Shown one piece after another: positions 25,372-32,132 of a DNA stretch of 41,098 nt (positions within the stretch are counted from its first letter, which is position 1; each line of letters begins with the position of its first letter). Both the position numbers and the translations under genes were made by a program. The notes beneath the pieces are model-generated. The model saw only the letters and a program-made list of their open reading frames with translations. It was not told the origin of the DNA and did not search any database. Source of the stretch: Lichenifustis flavocetrariae (GTDB lineage Bacteria > Pseudomonadota > Alphaproteobacteria > Rhizobiales > Beijerinckiaceae); contig NZ_JAMOIM010000043.1 in the NCBI RefSeq assembly GCF_026130545.1, positions 1 to 41,098 of the forward strand, written 5' to 3'.

Positions 25372-26306
25372 CCGAGGCCACTCTCAGCCCCCCGCTCGCC
25401 GGTGCCCCCTCGCTGATCAGCTGGTACGAGGCGACTGCGCGGCAGCGTCTCGCGGCGCTGCTTGACCCGCCTTCGTTCGACGAATTTCTTGGCCCGGATC
25501 AGCGCGAGGTCAGCCCGCACTTGCCGATCTTCGACCTGCCAGAGCAGTTTGATGACGGCATGATCGTGGGGCGTGGCCTGCTGGACGGGTGCCCCGTGCT
25601 CGTAGCCGCCCAGGAGGGTCGTTTCATGGGTGGAGCTTTTGGGGAGGTACATGGCGCCAAACTCACCGGCCTGCTGCGCGCTGCCCGCGACATTCCGGGC
25701 GTCACGGTTCTGATACTGTTCGATACCGGCGGCGTCCGCCTGCAGGAGGCCAATGCGGGCGAGCTCGCTATCGCCGAGATCATGCGGGCTATGATTGAGG
25801 CGCGCCGCGCGGGCACCCGCGTCGTGGGCCTCATCGGCGGGCGGGCCGGATGCTACGGCGGCGGCGGCCTCATCGCGGGCTGCTGCTCGGTCCTGGTCGT
25901 TTCCGAACAGGGGCGCATCAGCGTTTCGGGACCGGAAGTCATTGAGACCAATAGGGGCGTCGAGGAATTCGACGCCCGTGACCGTGCCCTTGTGTGGCGC
26001 ACCATGGGCGGCAAACATCGGCGCTTGATCGGTGGTGCCGACCTTTTCGCGGGCGACTCGGTTGACAGCTTCAGGGCGGCTGCGATCACGGCAATCCAGC
26101 GGGCCGAACCTTTCAGCCAGGACGTTCTCGCAGCTGAGCAGGCGCGGTTGAAGGAGCGCCTCTCCCGATTTGGTGCCTGCACGGACGCGACCGAGGTGTG
26201 GGCGGCCCTTGGTATCGAGCGGCCAGAGTTGGTGCCGGCTATGGTCACAGATGATTTTATCACCCTCGCGAACTCGAAGCAGGAGGCACACCGTGGGGCT
26301 CGATGA
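25368..26306 (+). CDS. mdcD: Malonate decarboxylase beta subunit
   Basis: A 312-residue carboxyltransferase-fold (crotonase-like) subunit; with MdcE it decarboxylates malonyl-MdcC to acetyl-MdcC and CO2. Conserved stretches are FDDGMIVGRGLLDGCPVLVAAQEG, FMGGAFGEVHGAKLTG, LFDTGGVRLQEANAGE, RAGCYGGGGLIAGCCS (oxyanion-hole glycines) and SGPEVIETNRGVEEFD. It begins at GTG overlapping the mdcC stop by 4 bases, so translation is coupled. It is somewhat longer than Klebsiella MdcD (about 277), mainly at the C-terminus, which runs past the mdcE start. Confidence 0.95.
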   Translation: MTEATLSPPLAGAPSLISWYEATARQRLAALLDPPSFDEFLGPDQREVSPHLPIFDLPEQFDDGMIVGRGLLDGCPVLVAAQEGRFMGGAFGEVHGAKLTGLLRAARDIPGVTVLILFDTGGVRLQEANAGELAIAEIMRAMIEARRAGTRVVGLIGGRAGCYGGGGLIAGCCSVLVVSEQGRISVSGPEVIETNRGVEEFDARDRALVWRTMGGKHRRLIGGADLFAGDSVDSFRAAAITAIQRAEPFSQDVLAAEQARLKERLSRFGACTDATEVWAALGIERPELVPAMVTDDFITLANSKQEAHRGAR

Positions 26307-27021
26307 CATCCTCGTTTCCCTGTTTCCTTTCGGCCATGACGTGGTGGTCGCCGATGATGGCCTGATCCTCGGCTCGGGCTTCTTCGCCGCTGAGCGACTG
26401 GCTGAGGTGGTGGGACTCGCGAAACGAACCGCGCTCGGGGTGGAGGGCGCACTGGCACTTGCCGGCCGGTTGCTAGAAATTCTAGGTCGCTCCCCGGAAG
26501 GGCCAATCCTGGTTTTGCTGGACAGCGACAGCCAAAGGATGAGCAAGCGCGATGAATTGCTTGGTCTCAACGAATTTCTGGCGCATCTGGCCAAGGCCCT
26601 GATCCTGGCGGACCTGAATGGCATTCCCACCATAGGCGTGCTCTACGGCCATACCGCGGCGGGCGCCTTTATCGCCACTGCACTTGCGACCCGCATCCTT
26701 GTGGCCCTGCCCGACGCCGAGCCCGAAGTTATGGACCTTCCGTCCATGGCACGCATTACCAAGCTGCCGCTCGCGGTGTTGCAGGACAAGGCACGCGACA
26801 CTCCGGTCTTCGCGCCGGGGCTGGCCAACTTGGCCCAGACCGGGGCCGTGCACAAAACCTGGAATCCCTCGGAAAGCTTGTCCGCGCAGTTGCAGGAGCT
26901 TCTGATGCAGCTCGATCCAGGCGGCGACCGACGCGATATCCTTGGGCGGGAGCGTAACGGCCGTCCCAAGGCGGCAGAGATCGCCAGCCGAGTAGAGGCG
27001 CTGGCCCGTTCGTATGCTTGA
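26293..27021 (+). CDS. mdcE: Malonate decarboxylase gamma subunit
   Basis: A 242-residue partner of MdcD in the decarboxylase core. The segments GPILVLLDSDSQRMSKRDELLGLNEFLAHLAKAL, GIPTIGVLYGHTAAGAFIA and DLPSMARITKLPLAVL are characteristic of MdcE (SQxxSxxxELLGxNE; GHxxSGAFLA). The GTG start at 26293 lies 6 bases after a perfect AGGAGG (26281-26286), inside the end of mdcD (14-base overlap); longer in-frame openings upstream lack such a site. It ends 8 bases into mdcG. The segment corresponding to GHSxSGAF reads GHTAAGAF. Confidence 0.94.
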   Translation: MGLDDILVSLFPFGHDVVVADDGLILGSGFFAAERLAEVVGLAKRTALGVEGALALAGRLLEILGRSPEGPILVLLDSDSQRMSKRDELLGLNEFLAHLAKALILADLNGIPTIGVLYGHTAAGAFIATALATRILVALPDAEPEVMDLPSMARITKLPLAVLQDKARDTPVFAPGLANLAQTGAVHKTWNPSESLSAQLQELLMQLDPGGDRRDILGRERNGRPKAAEIASRVEALARSYA

Positions 27022-27676
27022 GCGACTGCGCCGGCACGACCTCGTGTTTGTCGATCCGGACGTCTGGGCAGCCCGGCTGTGCGATTATCCCGAGTTGCGC
27101 GCTGTCGATCTCGTCGTGGAATGGGCTGATGCCGGTCGTCCGTTGGTCGTCCGGCGGCGGAGCGCCGACGATCCAGACGGGGATTTGGCGCTCGGTCTGC
27201 CGCTACCGCCGGCGTATGGAAAGCGGCGCGTAGCTGTGTCGCTTGATCCTGCCGGCGCACTGTCCGCCGGGCACTTTCCCACCCTACGCGCCGCGCAAGT
27301 ATCGGCCCCGGTCCGTTGGCTTCCGTCGATTAAGGCTTTGTTGGTACTGGCGGCGGAGGTTCAAATTGAGCCGCTCGTGTTTGGTAGCCTTGCTTGGTCG
27401 ATCCTCACGCGGCTCGACTATGTCGTCCCAACCTCCGACCTTGACCTGCTTTGGCCACTGAACGTCGGAGCGAACGCGGCCGCTCTTCTCGATGGGCTCG
27501 CCCGCATCGCGTCTACATCGCCTATGCGGGTCGACGGCGAAATCATCGATGGCGACGGTCGTGGAGTGCAATGGCAAGAATTGGCATCCGATCGATCTGA
27601 AGTGCTGGCGAAGGGACTGTTGTCGATTGCGCTAGTGGCGCCTAGCGACTTTCTTCGTTTGCGGGTCGCCGAATGA
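27014..27676 (+). CDS. mdcG: Phosphoribosyl-dephospho-CoA transferase
   Basis: A 220-residue nucleotidyltransferase that loads the 2'-(5''-triphosphoribosyl)-3'-dephospho-CoA precursor onto Ser of MdcC, with loss of pyrophosphate. Matching features are RHDLVFVDP at the N-terminus, WADAGRPLVVRRR, LGLPLPPAYGKRRVA, and the nucleotidyltransferase core VFGSLAWSILTRLDYV plus TSDLDLLW (the G-S pair and metal-binding D-x-D). It overlaps mdcE by 8 bases and mdcB by 4 bases (ATGA), so all three are translationally coupled. Confidence 0.93.
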   Translation: MLERLRRHDLVFVDPDVWAARLCDYPELRAVDLVVEWADAGRPLVVRRRSADDPDGDLALGLPLPPAYGKRRVAVSLDPAGALSAGHFPTLRAAQVSAPVRWLPSIKALLVLAAEVQIEPLVFGSLAWSILTRLDYVVPTSDLDLLWPLNVGANAAALLDGLARIASTSPMRVDGEIIDGDGRGVQWQELASDRSEVLAKGLLSIALVAPSDFLRLRVAE

Positions 27677-28536
27677 ATGCGCCGCTTGCCTTCATGGATC
27701 CAGCCGCCGCCGGACTACAGATCGGCGGCGCCGCGGCGCGAGCGCTTAGCCTGGAACTCGATACCTGGCCAAAACCCGGTCTCGTCAGCCCTTTCGACTG
27801 CGGCAGCCACGACGACATGGACGCGGCCATGCTGCTCCGGAGTATCGCGGTTCTCGAGCCTTTTCTGATCAACCTTGCCGAGGCCGGCGCGGCGGAGGCG
27901 GATATGGCCACCTTACGCAGGATCGGCATTGCGGCCGAAGCCGCAATGCTGCGCGCCACCCGCGGAGTGAACACGCATCGAGGCGCGATCTTCGGGCTGG
28001 GGTTGCTCTGCGCGGCCTGTGGCGCGACCGCGAATGGCCTAGAGCCGAAGGCCGCTCGTTTGGGCAACATCGTGCGCAGCCGCTGGGGCGCGGCCATCCG
28101 CCATATGCCCGTTGATTGCACGAGCCACGGTGCAGTTGCTGTCAGACGCTACGGAGCACGTGGCGCTCGACTCGAAGCGGCTTCCGGCTTTCCTAGTGTG
28201 TATGAGGTGGGGCTACCGGCCCTCAGAGCGGGTCTTGCCCTAAGCGGCGGGGATGCAGAGGCCGCCCGGGTGCAGGCCTGCTTCGCGTTGATCGCCGTTC
28301 TTGATGACACCAACCTGTTGCATCGGGGCGGCTCCGACGGACTGGCGTTTGCGCGGCGGGAGGCCCGACACTTTCTCGAGAGCGGCGGCGTCGGGCTGGC
28401 AGGTTGGCGCGACCGGGCAGCACAAACCCATCGCGCTTTCGTGGAGCGCCATCTCAGTCCCGGCGGAGCGGCGGACGTCCTAGCTATGGCTCTGTTCGTC
28501 TGCTCGGTCGAGGGAAGGCTGCAGGTCGCGGTATGA
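27673..28536 (+). CDS. mdcB: Triphosphoribosyl-dephospho-CoA synthase
   Basis: A 287-residue member of the CitG/MdcB family; it makes the MdcC cofactor precursor from ATP and dephospho-CoA. The family motifs are PKPGLVSPFDCGSHDDMD, GVNTHRGAIFGLGLLCAACG and LDDTNLLHRGG (the last usually TxDTNxxHRGG). The gene sits after mdcG; in Klebsiella and Pseudomonas mdcB directly follows mdcA, so the order here is rearranged. The start and the stop each overlap a neighbour by 4 bases (ATGA). Confidence 0.94.
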   Translation: MNAPLAFMDPAAAGLQIGGAAARALSLELDTWPKPGLVSPFDCGSHDDMDAAMLLRSIAVLEPFLINLAEAGAAEADMATLRRIGIAAEAAMLRATRGVNTHRGAIFGLGLLCAACGATANGLEPKAARLGNIVRSRWGAAIRHMPVDCTSHGAVAVRRYGARGARLEAASGFPSVYEVGLPALRAGLALSGGDAEAARVQACFALIAVLDDTNLLHRGGSDGLAFARREARHFLESGGVGLAGWRDRAAQTHRAFVERHLSPGGAADVLAMALFVCSVEGRLQVAV

Positions 28537-29465
28537 GGCTCACCCTTTTGTGCTCGGGCCAAGGCCGTCAACACGCAGCCATGTTTGCCCTTACAGGACC
28601 AGCCTCTGAAGCCGCGCCCGTGTTCGCCGCCGCAGCAGCAGCCCTAGATGGACAGGATCCGAGAGGCCTCTTCCGCAACGGAGCCGGGGCCACCGAGGCC
28701 AATTGGGTTGCCCAAATCCTGTGCTGCACTCAGGCGTTGGCGGCTTGCGCGGTCCTCGGCGACTTGATTGAGGGGCCGCTGACGATCGCCGGCTATAGCG
28801 TCGGTGAACTTGCCGCTTGGGGTTGCGCCGGCGTTCTGTCGGTCGAGGCGACGCTCCGCCTCGCCCGTCGGCGCGCCGTCGAAATGGACCGGGCTACAGG
28901 CCCGGGCTTCGGGCTTGCGTTCGTGCGCGGGCTGCGGCGCACTTTCGTCGATGCACTTTGCGCCAGATTTGACGCCGAGGTATCAATCATCAACCCAGGT
29001 GAAGCCTATGTGCTCGGCGGAGAACGACAGAGCCTCGAAGCCCTCTGCGAACAAGCGCGCCTGGGCGGAGCAAGCCGAGTGGGGCTGCTTCCCGTCCATG
29101 TCCCGTCTCACACGTCGAGGTTGGCCCCGGCATCGGTCGAGTTCCAGGCAGCGCTCGACGCCGAGCGCCTGGGGTTCATCCGGCCGGACACAGAGCTTCT
29201 CAGTGGTATCGACGGCAGCCGTGTGACTGACCTTCACGCCGGGACCAGAAAGCTTGCTGCCCAGGTCTCAAGAACAATACTCTGGTCAGATTGCATGTCT
29301 TCCTGCATTGAGGCAGGTTCCACCGTGTTCCTCGAGCTCGGTCCAGGAAGAGGCCTTGCTGATATCATCGTCGGCGCACACCCTGAAGTTCAGGCGCGAA
29401 GCCTTGACGAGTTTCGAACGCTCGCTGGCGTGCGTTCATGGGTGAGGAAAGCATTGGAGAAGTAG
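28533..29465 (+). CDS. mdcH: Malonyl-CoA:ACP transacylase of malonate decarboxylase
   Basis: A 310-residue FabD-like acyltransferase that primes MdcC by transferring malonyl from malonyl-CoA. It has LLCSGQGRQHAAMF at the start, the nucleophile elbow GYSVGELAA with Ser89, a later Arg/His pair region (VHVPSHTSRL, catalytic His) and the closing VFLELGPGRGLADI. The ATG at 28533 overlaps the mdcB stop by 4 bases; an in-frame opening upstream lies inside mdcB and is not credible. It is the last gene of the operon. Confidence 0.94.
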   Translation: MRLTLLCSGQGRQHAAMFALTGPASEAAPVFAAAAAALDGQDPRGLFRNGAGATEANWVAQILCCTQALAACAVLGDLIEGPLTIAGYSVGELAAWGCAGVLSVEATLRLARRRAVEMDRATGPGFGLAFVRGLRRTFVDALCARFDAEVSIINPGEAYVLGGERQSLEALCEQARLGGASRVGLLPVHVPSHTSRLAPASVEFQAALDAERLGFIRPDTELLSGIDGSRVTDLHAGTRKLAAQVSRTILWSDCMSSCIEAGSTVFLELGPGRGLADIIVGAHPEVQARSLDEFRTLAGVRSWVRKALEK

Positions 29466-29600
29466 AGCCGGGGGTTGCCGATCTCTTAACCCCTACTCCG
29501 CGATTGGGATAGACATGCCGAATTCCTGAATGCCCTTGAACAAACCTGCCTTTCGGCTGCTCGACGCCGGGCTTTGGTGTTAGTCTAGGAGAGTGCGTTC

Positions 29601-29644
29601 CGACGCGCCACCATTCGTTATCTGAGGAATGCGGCGGCGCGTCG
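29601..29644. repeat. Long inverted repeat / hairpin between convergent operons
   Basis: CGACGCGCC (29601-29609) pairs perfectly with GGCGCGTCG (29636-29644), and the inner cattc/gaatg can extend the stem around a loop of about 10 bases. No T tract follows on either strand, so a classic terminator is unlikely. It may be a transcript-end stabiliser, a rho-dependent end or a REP-like palindrome. Confidence 0.5.
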
Positions 29645-29724
29645 ACCGGGTGACAATCCTGGATTCTGGTGGACGCGAGATGAATCGCCCCCGGATTGGG
29701 GTAGATCAATCTTGCACTCAATTA

Positions 29725-29756
29725 GGCTTGGTGACCTCGAGGCCAAGCCAACCCAA
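29725..29756 (+). terminator. Possible terminator of the mdc operon
   Basis: GGCTTGG (29725-29731) and CCAAGCC (29743-29749) form a 7-bp stem around an 11-base loop that itself holds CCTCGAGG. The sequence aacccaattttta follows, so the T run begins about 7 bases after the stem. That is a weak but plausible intrinsic terminator 260 bases after mdcH. Confidence 0.4.
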
Positions 29757-29870
29757 TTTTTAGAAGGTTACCGCTTTGCGGGCCTGAACGACCCAGAAAG
29801 TGTCAGCATCATCAACCGCGTTCTCTTCGTGTTTTGTCCTCAGGCATGGAATCAGGTTGCCCGGCAACCT

Positions 29871-30314
29871 TCAGGTTTCGGTCAGCAATTTATGGAGCGA
29901 CACGGCCCCCCGTGTGGCACGAAGCCGACCCGCGAGCACGGGATCACGAAGACACCGGGCGACGCAGGCCATCGATTTGAGTTGCCCCTCCGGGAGCTGT
30001 TCCGGAAGCAGGAGGAGGAACACGAGATCGACGGGCCGCTCGTCGATGGCATCGAACTGGACGGCCGGTTTGAGCAACGCAAAAAGCCCGAAAGGCTTCG
30101 CAATGTTGCCGATCCGTGCGTGTGGCAGGGCGATGCCGCCGCCCAGTCCCGTCGAACCCAGATCCTCGCGCTTGATGAGCGCCTTTGCGATCATCTCATA
30201 ATCGAACTCCAGAAGGGCCGCCGCCCGACGAGCCAATTCCTTTAGGACGCGTCCCTTGTCGGCTTCCCGCAATTCAAACACGGCCTCAGGGCAGAGAAGA
30301 TCCTTTATATCCAT
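29871..30314 (-). CDS. PTS EIIA-Ntr (PtsN)-type phosphocarrier in the kdp gene set
   Basis: About 147 residues with the EIIA fructose/Ntr fold: MDIKDLLCPEAVFELREADKGRVLKELARRAA at the start, and GLGGGIALPHARI with the phospho-accepting His65 (His73 in E. coli PtsN), followed by a terminal helical region. The start is ATG 30314; an in-frame GTG at 30323 adds three residues. It begins 61 bases after the SPFH gene (52 if GTG is used) in the same direction, after kdpE. In E. coli dephosphorylated PtsN binds KdpD and raises kdp expression, and it also controls TrkA. The location here suggests a paralogue devoted to potassium control. The housekeeping ptsN normally lies beside rpoN, which is absent. 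Confidence 0.88.
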   Translation of the reverse strand: MDIKDLLCPEAVFELREADKGRVLKELARRAAALLEFDYEMIAKALIKREDLGSTGLGGGIALPHARIGNIAKPFGLFALLKPAVQFDAIDERPVDLVFLLLLPEQLPEGQLKSMACVARCLRDPVLAGRLRATRGAVSLHKLLTET

Positions 30315-30375
30315 GGCCGGCACTCTTTATCGGTTCTTTGGAACATCCGGGACCCCCCTCCCTCATCCGCTCTCA

Positions 30376-31398
30376 TTATTTTTGCGCCGGGGGCAGGTTC
30401 AACATCGCGAGCGGGCTGGTAGAGCTCCCGAGCACGGTCGAGGGCATTTGTCCGTTCCAGCGATGGGCGGTCTCGTAGGACACAACGACGGCATTGCCAT
30501 TCACGGCCGCGCCGACTTGCTGGATGACCCTCGCTTGCGCTTCGCCGACCAAGCTTGCGGCTTGCGCGTCCCCCTCGGCCCTGAGGATCGAGGCCTCACG
30601 CTGCGAGCGCGCCTGCGCAATGGTCGCCTGCGCCTCGCCATTTGCCTGGGCGATGCGGACCGCCGCTTGCGCGTCGGCCTGCACCTTCTGCTGCTCGCCT
30701 TCGTAGCGGACCTTCACGACGGTGTTCTCAGCGCGGATGGCATCGTTCTTCGCCTGTACGGCCGCCTCCACAGAAGCTTGAAAGCTGGGACTATAGGCGA
30801 TGCTGCTCAGTTGGAGATCAACGAGCTCGATGCCGAAGATGCCGCCGAGCGCTTCGCTCACCCCCTTGCGGATCTCGCCGGCAATCTGCTCGCGATTGGC
30901 CGAGATGCTCACCGTGTTCTGGGTGGAGAACACGCGGAGGACGCGGTCGGCGAGAACCGGGCGGATGTTCTCCGAGATGTCGACGTTGCCGCTACGGCCT
31001 ACGCTGTAGAGGAGTTTCAGGACGGCGGCGGCAGGTATCTTGTAGGAGAGCCCGACGCCGACGTTCACGGCTTGGTTGTCGACTGTATAAACGGTCAGAT
31101 TGCTGAGTTGAAACGTGTCGAGGCTCGTCTGGATCGTGTCGACAGTGTCGATGAACGGCACCTTGTAGTGCAGGCCGGGGCCGACTGGTTCGGCAGTCAC
31201 GATGGTGCCGAGGCGGCGCACGCCGGCCATCTCGGTCGGCTGGACCGTGTAAAAGCTTCCGAAAGAGGCAGCGATCAGGGCGCCGACAGCGACGAGGACC
31301 GCGACTCCGCCCATCGGCACGGGGGGAAGGGTCAGTTTCGGCTTGCCCTGTTGAGGAGCGCCCCAGGGCTGCTGCTCGTTCGACGGAATGACGTTCAT
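30376..31398 (-). CDS. SPFH/band-7 (prohibitin, HflK-like) membrane protein
   Basis: A 340-residue protein. It has a Pro/Gln-rich N-tail and one membrane anchor (MGGVAVLVAVGALIAASFGSFYTV). An SPFH domain follows with VQPTEMAGVRRLGTI, GPGLHYKVPFID, and RPVLADRVLRVFSTQNTVSISANREQIAGEIRKGV; a long Ala/Gln/Glu coiled coil (VRYEGEQQKVQADAQAAVRIAQANGEAQ onward) completes it. Such proteins form large membrane rings that gather or protect membrane complexes, as HflK/C does with FtsH. The gene begins 23 bases after the kdpE stop, so it is very likely in the kdp transcript. Its partner is unknown; KdpD or KdpFABC are natural candidates. Confidence 0.9.
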   Translation of the reverse strand: MNVIPSNEQQPWGAPQQGKPKLTLPPVPMGGVAVLVAVGALIAASFGSFYTVQPTEMAGVRRLGTIVTAEPVGPGLHYKVPFIDTVDTIQTSLDTFQLSNLTVYTVDNQAVNVGVGLSYKIPAAAVLKLLYSVGRSGNVDISENIRPVLADRVLRVFSTQNTVSISANREQIAGEIRKGVSEALGGIFGIELVDLQLSSIAYSPSFQASVEAAVQAKNDAIRAENTVVKVRYEGEQQKVQADAQAAVRIAQANGEAQATIAQARSQREASILRAEGDAQAASLVGEAQARVIQQVGAAVNGNAVVVSYETAHRWNGQMPSTVLGSSTSPLAMLNLPPAQK

Positions 31399-31421
31399 GG
31401 CGATAGCTTTCGTAGAGCGGC

Positions 31422-32132
31422 TCAGGTGTGGGTGGCAAGGTTGGCGGGGGCGGCAAGCCGGTAGCCGACGCCGGCTTCAGTCAGCAGAAGGCGCGGCTGG
31501 GCGGCATCGACCTCGATCTTCTGGCGAAGGCGGCTGACGAAGACCCGGAGATATTGAGCGTGCGCGCCGTGGGTTGGGCCCCAGACTTCGTGGAGGATGT
31601 GCTGATGGGTCAGCATGCGCCCGGCATGACGGGCGAGCAGGTGCAGCAGGTCGTATTCCCGTGGCGTGAGCTTGATAGGCTCGCCCTTGAGCGTGACGCG
31701 ATGGGCGAGGGTGTCCACCCTCAGGTCGCCGGTCTCGAAGACCACGGTGGCGCCGGCCGAAGTGACCGCATGCCGAAGCGCAGTGTTGATGCGCGCGATC
31801 AATTCATCGACCCCAAACGGTTTGCTGACGTAATCATCCGCGCCGGCGTTCAGGAGCGCGACCTTCTCGGCCTCGTTGTCTCGGGCCGACAGGATGACGA
31901 CGGGAACGCTGGACGTCTGGCGGATCGCGGCCAGCACGTCAGAACCATCCATGTCGGTCAGTCCGAGATCGAGGACGATTAATTCGGGTGGCGACACACG
32001 GATCTTCTCCAAGGCTTCGGCGCCCGTGAAGGCCGACGCGACGGTGAACCCCGCCGCGACAAGCGTCGGCCGGAGGAAGCGGTGAATCTGCGGCTCATCG
32101 TCAACGACGAGAATGTAACGCGACGCCGGCAA
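31422..32132 (-). CDS. kdpE: KdpE response regulator
   Basis: A 236-residue OmpR-family regulator. The receiver domain has the acidic pair in VVDDEPQ, the phospho-acceptor Asp55 (LIVLDLGLTDMDG), the Ser/Thr switch (VVILSAR) and YVSKPF with the conserved Lys. The winged-helix domain has LTPREYDLLHLLARHAGRMLTH and the C-terminal YLRVFVSRLRQKIE. It activates kdpFABC on phosphorylation by KdpD. I place the start at TTG 32132 (LPASRYILVVDDE): GAGGAG lies 7 bases upstream and no ATG fits. It overlaps the end of kdpD by 32 bases; longer in-frame openings upstream are antiparallel shadows within kdpD. Confidence 0.93.
   Translation of the reverse strand: MPASRYILVVDDEPQIHRFLRPTLVAAGFTVASAFTGAEALEKIRVSPPELIVLDLGLTDMDGSDVLAAIRQTSSVPVVILSARDNEAEKVALLNAGADDYVSKPFGVDELIARINTALRHAVTSAGATVVFETGDLRVDTLAHRVTLKGEPIKLTPREYDLLHLLARHAGRMLTHQHILHEVWGPTHGAHAQYLRVFVSRLRQKIEVDAAQPRLLLTEAGVGYRLAAPANLATHT

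Larger units (their letters stand above)
29466..29870. other. Convergent intergenic region between mdcH and ptsN-like gene
   Basis: No recognisable reading frame. The region holds a long inverted repeat (29601-29644) and a terminator-like hairpin (29725-29756), listed separately. It also has two similar short stretches, gattgggatagac at about 29502 and gattggggtagat at about 29694, in the same orientation. Such pairs can be regulator sites, but I cannot name one. Confidence 0.45.

Noticed and set aside
29712-30245. Plus-strand 177-codon frame across the ptsN-like gene
   Set aside because: It is antisense to a gene with clear EIIA motifs and has no family resemblance of its own.
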